Assembly: GCA_021129835.1 (NCBI GenBank)
Contig: JAJOKM010000002.1
Coordinates: 1 to 6,388 of the forward strand
Direction: 5' to 3'
Origin: Thermodesulfovibrionales bacterium
Lineage (GTDB): Bacteria; Nitrospirota; Thermodesulfovibrionia; Thermodesulfovibrionales; Dissulfurispiraceae
Length of the DNA: 6,388 nt
The position numbers and the translations under genes were made by a program. The notes below the pieces were generated by a model. It had not been told where the DNA came from, ran no database searches, and worked only from the letters and a program-made list of their open reading frames with translations. This document shows, piece by piece, positions 1 through 5,732 of the stretch (position 1 is the stretch's first letter; each line of letters opens with the position of its first letter).

Positions 1-55
1 CCTTTCACTTTAATAGCAAATATCAAAGATTAAAAATCAAAATTATTTCTAAGAA
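1..55. other. AT-rich intergenic flank, no gene
   Basis: No coding signal is visible. The segment aaaaatcaaaat (32-43) has its perfect reverse complement at 222-233, on the other side of the repeat element at 56-188, so the element sits inside a longer AT-rich inverted arrangement. Bases 52-55 (agaa) match the four bases after the element (189-192) and look like one half of a target-site duplication. Confidence 0.5.
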
Positions 56-188
56 GAGGCTCTTGCAAAAGTATGAGAATGCCCCCTTTTGTCATTCCGA
101 ACGAAGTGAGGAATCTTTTACTATCAATGAGTTATAAGACCCCTCGTGTCGCTCGGGGTGACATTTTCGGGACTTTTGCAAGAGGCTC
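56..188 (+). mobile_element. MITE-like non-coding repeat element, copy 1 (complete)
   Basis: A 133-bp non-coding element. Its ends form a 16-bp terminal inverted repeat with one mismatch: gaggctcttgcaaaag at 56-71, against the reverse complement of 173-188, which reads gagcctcttgcaaaag. It is flanked by the 4-bp direct repeat agaa (52-55 and 189-192), as expected of a target duplication. Inside, 90-117 pairs with 136-163: 20 Watson-Crick pairs plus 4 G-U pairs over 28 positions. The left arm contains the motif gtcattccgaacgaagtgag. A second copy starts at 6304. No transposase is encoded, so movement would need one supplied in trans. The ttgcaaaa-type ends remind me of some IS5/IS1182-like termini, but that is recall only. 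A REP-like or chromosomal structural repeat is the alternative. Confidence 0.72.
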
Positions 189-409
189 AGAAACATTTTA
201 CATTTTTATTTGTCATTTTGCATTTTGATTTTTGATTTTTACATTTACCCCTTAATTTTGACATTTATTTACTTTATTTCGACATTTGAGCCTTTACATT
301 TGTCATTTATTCTTTATCTCACAATATTTTCTTGCCAAAAGAGCAAGAACTTTATGAATAAGATACTAGCGTTTTATCGAATTCTCCTCTAAATTTTATC
401 ATACAGCTT
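189..409. other. AT-rich low-complexity spacer, no gene
   Basis: This stretch is dominated by T runs and by degenerate recurrences of acattt/gcattt/tcattt between about 191 and 310 (for example tttacattt, tgacattt, cgacattt). A 60-codon open frame at 210-392 is made of Phe/Ile/Leu/Tyr-rich low-complexity sequence and has no convincing ribosome binding site, so I do not call it a gene. The tract separates the repeat element from the operon promoter. Confidence 0.5.
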
Positions 410-438
410 TTGACACTACCTGACTATTGCACTACAAT
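410..438 (+). promoter_or_regulatory. Probable sigma-70-type promoter of the ispH operon
   Basis: A perfect -35 hexamer TTGACA (410-415) is followed after exactly 17 bases by TACAAT (433-438), a 5/6 match to the -10 consensus. Transcription would start near 445, giving a leader of about 150 nt before ispH. This is the best promoter match I found on the plus strand, and it lies just upstream of the first operon gene. Other -10-like hexamers at 488-493 and 582-587 lack a good -35 partner. Confidence 0.65.
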
Positions 439-444
439 AAATTA

Positions 445-597
445 ACATCGCAAAAAGTTGCAAGTCTATCGGAAAATCCGGGCATACTATAATAAAACCG
501 ACATGTGCTTTCAGCACACAAAAGGGGATCACAATGACAAGTGAAGAGCAATAACGAAAAAGTATTTTCAAAGGAATGCAGTATAATCTAGTAGCTT
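445..597 (+). promoter_or_regulatory. 5' leader of ispH with small hairpins
   Basis: This untranslated leader holds three short stem-loops: gcaa/ttgc (450-453 with 458-461), cgga/tccg (470-473 with 477-480) and tgtgct/agcaca (504-509 with 513-518, three-base loop). The segment tcgg (469-472) could instead pair with ccga at 498-501, so two mutually exclusive folds are possible. A Shine-Dalgarno-like aagggg (522-527) follows, then an ATG at 534 opening a six-codon ORF. No riboswitch class is recognised. A regulatory role is inference; the pairings are seen directly. Confidence 0.35.
534..554 (+). CDS. Possible six-codon leader peptide ORF (MTSEEQ)
   Basis: An ATG at 534 is preceded at a spacing of 6 nt by aagggg (522-527), a better ribosome binding site than anything in front of ispH. 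The frame reads Met-Thr-Ser-Glu-Glu-Gln and stops at 552-554, 43 nt before the ispH start and in a different frame. It could be a translated leader peptide, the decayed start of a lost gene, or chance. The peptide has no run of one amino acid that would suggest classical attenuation. Confidence 0.15.
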   Translation: MTSEEQ

Positions 598-1446
598 ATG
601 AGCAATTATATAGAGATATTGACAGCGAAACATGCCGGGTTTTGTTTCGGGGTTAAAAGGGCCGTTGATATGGCCTTTCATGCTGCTGCCATGGGCAGCG
701 GTGTCTATACTCTAGGGCCTGTAATCCATAATCCGCAGGCAGTAGAGCAATTAAGGTCGAAAGGTGTATCAGCTATAGATGATATATGCAACGATAAAAT
801 AAAGACCCTTGTAATAAGGACTCATGGAGTTCCTCGTGAAATATCGGAAGAATTAGCCAACAAAAAATATAAGGTTGTTGATGCGACATGTCCATTTGTA
901 AAAAATGCCCAACAATATGCTAAACTTTTAAGGGAAGACGGATATCAGGTGATTATTATTGGCAACAAAGAACACCCCGAGGTTAAAGGGTTGATGAGTT
1001 ATGCAGGCGAAGATGTAATTGTTGTCGACAGTGGAGATGTATTGCCAGGACTGAAGAGTAAGGTAGGGATCGTAGTGCAGACAACCCAGCCCGTGAGTGC
1101 CCTAAAGAGATTTGTCTCTGATGTAGCAGAACAGGCAAAGGAAATCAAGGTATTCAATACCATATGTAATTCTACTTTACTAAGGCTTAAAGAGACAGAG
1201 GAGATGACCCAAAAAACAGACGCGATGGTCGTCGTTGGTGGCAGAAACAGTGCAAATACAAGCCGGCTTGCCCAGTTGTGCAGATCCATGTCTATCCCTA
1301 CATATCATATCGAAACAGCTTCAGAGATAAAGGATGACTGGTTTTTGACTATGCATAAGGTAGGGGTAACTGCAGGGGCATCAACTCCTGATTGGATTAT
1401 AAAAGAAGTCGAAGAAAGAATTAGAGATATAGGAGGGGCAGAATAG
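598..1446 (+). CDS. ispH: 4-hydroxy-3-methylbut-2-enyl diphosphate reductase (IspH/LytB)
   Basis: IspH performs the last step of the non-mevalonate (MEP) isoprenoid pathway, reducing HMBPP to IPP and DMAPP with a [4Fe-4S] cluster in the cytoplasm. The 282-residue length is typical. All three cluster cysteines are present: C16 (AGFCFGVKRAV), C98 (ATCPFV) and C190 (TICNST). The substrate-binding histidines H44 (GPVIHN), H76 (RTHG) and H126 are kept, with the catalytic glutamate E128 in KEHPEV, T163 (QTT), S218/N220 (GGRNSANTS) and S262 (GASTP). The motif after C190 reads CNSTLLRL rather than the common CxATxxRQ; R196 is kept but Gln is Leu. The start at 598 is preceded in frame by a stop at 592-594 and fits the usual N-terminus, but lacks a close Shine-Dalgarno. 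The stop is one base before the rpsA start. Identification is secure. Confidence 0.97.
   Translation: MSNYIEILTAKHAGFCFGVKRAVDMAFHAAAMGSGVYTLGPVIHNPQAVEQLRSKGVSAIDDICNDKIKTLVIRTHGVPREISEELANKKYKVVDATCPFVKNAQQYAKLLREDGYQVIIIGNKEHPEVKGLMSYAGEDVIVVDSGDVLPGLKSKVGIVVQTTQPVSALKRFVSDVAEQAKEIKVFNTICNSTLLRLKETEEMTQKTDAMVVVGGRNSANTSRLAQLCRSMSIPTYHIETASEIKDDWFLTMHKVGVTAGASTPDWIIKEVEERIRDIGGAE
1431..1436 (+). promoter_or_regulatory. Strong ribosome binding site of rpsA inside the ispH 3' end
   Basis: AGGAGG lies inside the last ispH codons, 11 nt before the rpsA ATG at 1448. It supports that start over the in-frame ATG at 1454 and contrasts with the absent Shine-Dalgarno at ispH. Translation of the two genes is probably coupled. 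Confidence 0.75.
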
Positions 1447-1447
1447 T

Positions 1448-3058
1448 ATGAATATGGAGACACAAGAGGAGACAAAAGAGATTGAGAGGCTTTACGCTGA
1501 AACATTGCATAAGGTGGAAAGGGGTAGCATAGCAAAGGGCAAAGTTATTGCTGTTAAAAGTGATAGGGTAGTGGTAGATGTTGGGTATAAATCGGAAGGG
1601 ATAATGCACCCTTCTGAGTTTCCAGAGAAGGAACTTTCAGAAATGAAAGAGGGTGATGATGTAGAAGTGTTTATAGAAAGGATTAATGACCAGGAAGGAG
1701 TTGTTACTCTTTCCAGAGGCAGGGCATTAAAAATAGAGGCATGGAAGACATTGACCGATGCATATAATAACAATTCTTATGTAGAGGGAAAGGTTATAGG
1801 AAAGACAAAAGGGGGGGTGCTTGTAGATGTAGCCGGAATAACGGCATTCCTTCCTTCATCCCAGGTAGATATAAAACCTCTGAGAGAGCTGGACTCTTTT
1901 ATAGGACAGACCATTTCTCTGAAGATATTAAAGCTGATGCCGCCAAAGAACTATTTCGATAGTCAAGTCTCCGGGACATCTCTTATTGTCTCTAGACGGG
2001 CGATTATAGAAGAGGAGAGAAGCAGGAAAAAGGAAGAAATACTTAAGGTTATGAAAGAGGGGGCTGTATTGAGAGGTGTAGTAAAAAATATAACTGATTA
2101 TGGTGTGTTTGTCGATCTTGGTGGTATTGATAGCCTCCTGCACATATCAGATATTTCATGGAGGAAGGTTAATCACCCCTCGGAGTTTTTCTCAATAGAA
2201 GACGAGGATGAGTTTATTGTGATCAAGTATGATACGGAGACTGAAAAGGTTACACTAGGTTACAAGCAAAAGAGAGGAGACCCCTGGTTGTTTGCTGATG
2301 AGAAATATAAACCTGATATGAGGGTTAAGGGGAGGGTTGTGAATATAGTAGACTACGGGTTTTTTGTTGAAGTTGAAGAAGGGCTCGAAGGGCTTGTGCA
2401 TATATCAGAGTTGGATTGGACTACCAGACCGAGGCATCCTTCGAAATATGTCTCCGTTGGCGAAGAAATAGAGGCTATGGTTATGCGTGTGAATAAGGGT
2501 GAAAGGAGATTATCACTCGGCATTAAACAATTGAAGCCAAGACCGTGGGAACTTATCGAAGAGCGATATAAAGTCGGACAGGTGATAACAGGAAAGGTAA
2601 AAACACTTACAGACTTCGGGGTATTTGTGAGATTACCAGAGGGTGTTGATGGACTGATACATATTTCAGACCTTTCATGGATGAAACATATAAAGCATCC
2701 ATCGGAAGTGCTTAAAAAGGGGCATAAGGTGGACGCCGTTATTCTCACCCTTGAGCCAGACAAAGAGAGGATGGCACTGGGGATAAAACAATTAACTCCT
2801 GACCCATGGAAAGATGAAATCCCCGAACAATTTAAGCATGGCGATGAGCTTAAAGGCCAGGTGTCGAGAATTACTGACTTTGGAATTTTCGTAAAACTTA
2901 GAGGAGACATTGAAGGGTTTGTATATCCACCTAAGGCAGATATATCAGGAGAGTTTAAGGAAGGGGATGAGATAGAGGTACGCATTGTAAAGGTGAATGC
3001 AGAAGAAAGGAAGATAGGCTTGAGTATAAAGAATATAAATTCAGGCGATGAACAGTGA
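1448..3058 (+). CDS. rpsA: 30S ribosomal protein S1 (six S1 domains)
   Basis: Ribosomal protein S1 binds mRNA at the 30S subunit and helps place it for initiation, chiefly on messages with weak Shine-Dalgarno sequences. The 536 residues hold six S1 (OB-fold) domains, at roughly 24-92, 108-186, 202-274, 288-361, 374-448 and 461-529. Domains 3-5 carry the typical DYGVFV/HISDLSW/HPSE motifs (for example 217-222, 232-238, 404-411). This is close to the proteobacterial length (about 557). Domains 1 and 2 are diverged, as expected for the ribosome-docking part. In domain 2 the loop before IVSRRA (180-185) is about nine residues longer than I expect (residues 164-178, MPPKNYFDSQVSGTS). Domain 6 lacks the HIS motif, having YPPK instead. 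The gene follows ispH by one base, and its stop codon overlaps the sppA ribosome binding site. Confidence 0.96.
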   Translation: MNMETQEETKEIERLYAETLHKVERGSIAKGKVIAVKSDRVVVDVGYKSEGIMHPSEFPEKELSEMKEGDDVEVFIERINDQEGVVTLSRGRALKIEAWKTLTDAYNNNSYVEGKVIGKTKGGVLVDVAGITAFLPSSQVDIKPLRELDSFIGQTISLKILKLMPPKNYFDSQVSGTSLIVSRRAIIEEERSRKKEEILKVMKEGAVLRGVVKNITDYGVFVDLGGIDSLLHISDISWRKVNHPSEFFSIEDEDEFIVIKYDTETEKVTLGYKQKRGDPWLFADEKYKPDMRVKGRVVNIVDYGFFVEVEEGLEGLVHISELDWTTRPRHPSKYVSVGEEIEAMVMRVNKGERRLSLGIKQLKPRPWELIEERYKVGQVITGKVKTLTDFGVFVRLPEGVDGLIHISDLSWMKHIKHPSEVLKKGHKVDAVILTLEPDKERMALGIKQLTPDPWKDEIPEQFKHGDELKGQVSRITDFGIFVKLRGDIEGFVYPPKADISGEFKEGDEIEVRIVKVNAEERKIGLSIKNINSGDEQ

Positions 3059-3068
3059 GGTGTAAGCG

Positions 3069-3935
3069 ATGACGGCAAAGAGAGGCTGCTTTATTGTAGT
3101 AGTTGTCGTTGTATCTCTGATTGTTATAAGTGGCATTATTGCTTTTTTTAAGAAAGAGTTAGTGGTGGCGGAAAGAGTAGCATTAGTCAGAGTTGTAGGA
3201 CCTATACTCCAAGCGGAAGACATTGTTCGGGAGATTAGAAGACATACAAAGGATACATCTATATTGGCTATAGCTTTAAGAATTGATAGCCCTGGTGGTG
3301 GTGTAGCCGCTACCCAGGAGATATACGAGGAAGTTAAAAGGGCCGCTGTCGTGAAGCCGGTCATTGTTTCTATGGGGGGCGTTGCCGCCTCAGGGGGTTT
3401 ATATATAGCCCTTCCTGCTAGTAAGATTATCGCAAATCCAGGCACAATCACAGGATCCATAGGAGTGATGATGAAAGCGCCAAATATAGAAAGACTTATG
3501 GATAAACTCGGGATAGAGATGGATATAGTAAAGTCTGGAGTACATAAGGATATGGCATCAGTCTTCAGAGAAATGGGAGAAGAGGAAAGAGAGATTCTTC
3601 AGGGGGTTATAGAGGATGTGCATGAGCAGTTTATCGAAGCTGTTTCAAAGGGCAGAGAGATGCCAATAGAGGAGGCGAGACTTCTAGCTGATGGCAGGGT
3701 ATTTTCTGGAAGACAGGCGATGGAAGTAGGACTTGTAGACGCTCTTGGGTGTCTCAGGCACGCCATTATGGTTGCTGCAGAGGCAGCAGGGATAGTAGGC
3801 GAACCAAAGGTTGTGACTATAAAAAGGGAGCCTACAATTTTAGATCTGCTCGGCATAAATTTTTTGGAGAAGATGTCTCGGATCTTTCCAAGGGCAGAGT
3901 TGAAGTTTTTGCATATGCCGGAGGCTGTTCGATAA
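3069..3935 (+). CDS. sppA: Signal peptide peptidase SppA, S49 serine protease
   Basis: SppA is a membrane-anchored serine protease of family S49 that degrades cleaved signal peptides. The 288 residues match the short, single-domain (SppA-36K) form. Residues 7-27 form one hydrophobic N-terminal membrane anchor after a Lys/Arg-containing start. The protease core shows RIDSPGGG (71-78), the probable nucleophile S108 in GGVAASGGLYIA, NPGTITGSIGV (123-133), the probable catalytic lysine K160 in SGVHKDM, and DGRVFSGRQAMEVGLVD (208-224). The Ser/Lys dyad is assigned by comparison with Bacillus SppA from memory. GAGGTG at 3057-3062 overlaps the rpsA stop and lies 6 nt before the ATG. The catalytic domain would face the periplasm. 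Nothing looks truncated. Confidence 0.93.
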   Translation: MTAKRGCFIVVVVVVSLIVISGIIAFFKKELVVAERVALVRVVGPILQAEDIVREIRRHTKDTSILAIALRIDSPGGGVAATQEIYEEVKRAAVVKPVIVSMGGVAASGGLYIALPASKIIANPGTITGSIGVMMKAPNIERLMDKLGIEMDIVKSGVHKDMASVFREMGEEEREILQGVIEDVHEQFIEAVSKGREMPIEEARLLADGRVFSGRQAMEVGLVDALGCLRHAIMVAAEAAGIVGEPKVVTIKREPTILDLLGINFLEKMSRIFPRAELKFLHMPEAVR

Positions 3936-3943
3936 TAAATATA

Positions 3944-3973
3944 TTGCTTTTTACTAACAAAAACTGTTACATT
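3944..3973 (+). promoter_or_regulatory. Possible internal promoter upstream of rimP
   Basis: TTGCTT (3944-3949) and TACATT (3968-3973) are spaced by 18 bases, with TG at 3965-3966 giving an extended -10 (TGtTACATT). Both hexamers are imperfect. Transcription would start near 3980, just ahead of the hairpin at 3994-4020. This is a plausible second start for rimP-nusA, but a weak match in AT-rich DNA. An imperfect stem (aaactg 3961-3966 with cagttt 3978-3983) overlaps it. Confidence 0.3.
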
Positions 3974-3993
3974 ATCTCAGTTTGTTGTTCTCA

Positions 3994-4020
3994 AAGAGAG
4001 TGGGGTTCCCACTCTTTTGT
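3994..4020 (+). terminator. Intrinsic terminator-like hairpin (attenuator) in the rimP leader
   Basis: A perfect 8-bp stem, AGAGTGGG (3997-4004) with CCCACTCT (4008-4015), has a three-base loop (gtt). It can be extended by one G-U and two A-U pairs and is followed by a T-rich run (4016-4023, ttttgttt counted from 4015/4016). It is the standard shape of a Rho-independent terminator but lies inside the operon, 59 nt after sppA and 25-30 nt before rimP. It would therefore either lower rimP-nusA expression or act as a regulated attenuator. From memory, similar gagtggg/cccactc hairpins precede rimP in other bacteria; I have not verified this. Confidence 0.65.
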
Positions 4021-4044
4021 TTTATTAGAAGCTGCAGGAGAATA

Positions 4045-4518
4045 ATGAATACAATTATAAAAGGGAAAATCTATGAACTTGCTAATCAAATAGCTGAAGA
4101 TGGCGCGCTGGAGCTTGTCAATGTAGATATGCTTGCCATGGGTAAAAAGACCTTGCTCAGAGTAGTGGTAGACAAAGAGAGAGGTGTAACAATCGGAGAT
4201 TGTGAGAGAACAAGCAGAGGTCTCGAGGCACTTTTAGATGCAGAAGACCTGATAAAAGGGACATACTTATTAGAGGTATCATCGCCGGGACTTGACAGAC
4301 CACTTATCAAACAGAAGGACTTTGAAAAAAACAGAGGTAAGCTTGCAAGGGTTATTACGACTGAAAAGATAGGTAACCAGACATTTCTTATTGGAAGGAT
4401 TGTTGATGTAGGAGAGGACTGGATAAGGCTTAGACTAGGGAAAAAAGAAAAAAGCGAAGATATTTTTATTCCCATAGATAAAATTTCAAAGGCAAGATTA
4501 GAAATAGAGCCCAGATAG
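4045..4518 (+). CDS. rimP: Ribosome maturation factor RimP
   Basis: RimP assists late assembly of the 30S ribosomal subunit and acts in the cytoplasm. The 157-residue protein has the N-terminal alpha/beta domain with VTIGDCERTSRGLE (48-61) and the diagnostic LEVSSPGLDRPL (76-87), followed by the C-terminal SH3-like barrel (about 90-155). I start it at ATG 4045, preceded by AGGAG at 4036-4040. An upstream in-frame TTG at 3982 would add 21 residues (beginning MLFSKRVGFP), but these are translated terminator hairpin and are not protein-like. The rimP stop overlaps the AGGAG of nusA, so the pair is tightly coupled. rimP-nusA is a widely conserved pair, normally followed by infB. Confidence 0.94.
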   Translation: MNTIIKGKIYELANQIAEDGALELVNVDMLAMGKKTLLRVVVDKERGVTIGDCERTSRGLEALLDAEDLIKGTYLLEVSSPGLDRPLIKQKDFEKNRGKLARVITTEKIGNQTFLIGRIVDVGEDWIRLRLGKKEKSEDIFIPIDKISKARLEIEPR

Positions 4519-4532
4519 GAGCGTTAGTCGAA

Positions 4533-5636
4533 ATGCCAAGGAAATTATATTCTGCAATAGATCAGATTAGCAGAGAAAGGGGTATCCCTCACGAAGTATT
4601 ATTAAATGTCCTTGAGGTAGCACTACTGTCTGCTGTTCGAAAAAAGTTTGGCGATAGAAACAACGTAAGAGTAAGGATAGACCCTAAAACCTGCGATATT
4701 CAGGTGTTTGAGGCCAAACAGATCGTAGAAAATGTCTCTAAAGGGGATAAAGAGATCGCCTTAGAGGAGGCAAAGGAGATCTTTCCTGATAAAATAACTG
4801 GTGACACAGTCGAAATACCAATCCATCTTCATGACCTTGGCAGAATAGCATCACAAACTGCAAAACAGGTCCTGCTCCAAAAGGTAAGAGAGGCTGAAAA
4901 GGATATCATTTATGAGGAATTCAAAGATAAGGTGGGTCAAATAGTCAGCGGCACTGTATTAAGGAAGGAAAGAGGAAATTACTACATCAATCTTGCAAAG
5001 ATAGAAGCAGTCCTGCCACAGAAGGATACCCGTCCTACTGAAACTTTAAGGAGAGGGGATATTGTAAAGGCATATCTATCTGAAGTGGAACAGACACCCA
5101 AAGGTCCTGTTATAATGCTTTCGAGAACAACCACTGATTTTGTTATAGGTCTTTTTAAAATAGAAATCCCTGAAATACAGGAAGAGATTGTCGTTATAAA
5201 GGAGATTGCTAGAGAACCATGGGAAAGAACAAAGTTAGCAGTATATTCTCATGATCCCTCCATAGACGCAGTGGGTGCATGCGTCGGCATGAAAGGGACA
5301 CGAGTTCAATCTGTTGTAAGGGAATTAAGAGGTGAGAGGATCGACATAATACCGTGGAGTGACGATCCGCGAATATTTATTGCAAGATCCCTTACCCCCG
5401 CAGTTGTTAACAGGGTCGGAATAAATGAAGAAGAAAAGACCGCAATGGTAATAGCAGATGACCAGCAACTATCCCTTGCGATAGGAAGACATGGACAAAA
5501 CATAAAATTAGCATCAAAGTTGACCGGCTGGGAGATAGAAATATTAAGCGAGTCAGAGTACTCAAAAATAAAAATTGAAGAGGCGGACAGGACCCTCAGT
5601 GAGGCGATAAAAGAAGAGGCAACAGATAATATATGA
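4533..5636 (+). CDS. nusA: Transcription termination/antitermination factor NusA
   Basis: NusA binds RNA polymerase and nascent RNA. It modulates pausing, intrinsic and Rho-dependent termination, and antitermination. The 367 residues show the N-terminal polymerase-binding domain (1-125, with GRIASQTAKQV at 103-113), an S1 domain (about 134-199), KH1 with DPSIDAVGACVGMKGTR (241-257, GxxG loop GMKG at 252-255) and KH2 with LSLAIGRHGQNIKLASKLTGWEIEI (GRHG at 318-321). It ends soon after KH2 and lacks the C-terminal acidic repeats of the E. coli protein, matching the shorter Bacillus-like form (about 371 residues). AGGAG at 4517-4521 lies 11 nt before the ATG. No infB or ylxR follows; a broken IS region begins within about 50-130 bases. 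Confidence 0.96.
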   Translation: MPRKLYSAIDQISRERGIPHEVLLNVLEVALLSAVRKKFGDRNNVRVRIDPKTCDIQVFEAKQIVENVSKGDKEIALEEAKEIFPDKITGDTVEIPIHLHDLGRIASQTAKQVLLQKVREAEKDIIYEEFKDKVGQIVSGTVLRKERGNYYINLAKIEAVLPQKDTRPTETLRRGDIVKAYLSEVEQTPKGPVIMLSRTTTDFVIGLFKIEIPEIQEEIVVIKEIAREPWERTKLAVYSHDPSIDAVGACVGMKGTRVQSVVRELRGERIDIIPWSDDPRIFIARSLTPAVVNRVGINEEEKTAMVIADDQQLSLAIGRHGQNIKLASKLTGWEIEILSESEYSKIKIEEADRTLSEAIKEEATDNI

Positions 5637-5684
5637 GCTAAAGAATTTGTGGTTCTTCTCTACCCGGGGCCTCATTTAAAAATC
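5637..5684. other. Short spacer after nusA, no convincing terminator
   Basis: Between the nusA stop and the IS remnant there is only a weak AT stem (aagaa 5641-5645 with ttctt 5653-5657) and a short cccggg palindrome (5663-5668). Neither is followed by a T tract, so transcription of the operon may continue into the IS remnant as antisense to it. Confidence 0.4.
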
Positions 5685-5695
5685 TGGTTCTTCTC
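5650..5695. repeat. Duplicated 11-bp motif resembling an ISL3-type terminus
   Basis: The sequence tggttcttctc occurs at 5650-5660 and again at 5685-5695, start to start 35 bp. The second copy continues as ccaatgttggtg directly into the hairpin behind the ISL3-like transposase fragment, and is the better candidate for the inner end of that element. As I recall, ISL3-family termini often begin GGYTCTT; this is a comparison from memory. The first copy may be a second IS end, or a short duplication left by insertion. Confidence 0.4.
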
Positions 5696-5706
5696 CCAAT
5701 GTTGGT

Positions 5707-5732
5707 GAAGTACACTATATGCAGTGTACTTT
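5707..5732. other. Hairpin directly after the transposase fragment stop codon
   Basis: AAGTACACT (5708-5716) pairs perfectly with AGTGTACTT (5723-5731) around a six-base loop, with a further G-U pair (5707/5732). Read on the minus strand, the transposase TAA (complement of 5731-5733) begins at the stem base. The hairpin could be a terminator of the IS, or a subterminal structure bound by the transposase; no clear U-tract follows on the minus strand. Confidence 0.5.

Noticed and set aside
56..188. CRISPR array or tandem repeat
   Set aside because: There are only two copies 6.25 kb apart, with no regularly spaced short repeats and unique spacers; the element has terminal inverted repeats instead.
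210..392. 60-residue open frame rich in Phe, Ile, Leu and Tyr
   Set aside because: It is translated low-complexity T-rich DNA, begins next to the repeat element, has no ribosome binding site, and resembles no protein I know.
576..656. 26-codon frame starting ATG 576 and overlapping the ispH start
   Set aside because: The purine-rich aaagga touches the ATG with no usable spacing, and the frame overlaps the conserved ispH N-terminus.
2353..3078. 241-codon antisense open frame opposite rpsA
   Set aside because: It mirrors a strongly coding rpsA with intact S1 motifs. The Ser/Pro-rich translation is typical of a shadow frame, and it has no recognisable domain.
3041..3460. 139-codon antisense frame opposite the sppA start
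   Set aside because: This is a shadow of sppA; the sense strand carries the S49 catalytic motifs.
3749..4045. 98-codon plus-strand frame overlapping the sppA end and the intergenic hairpin
   Set aside because: It is out of frame with sppA and runs through the terminator hairpin, with no domain likeness.
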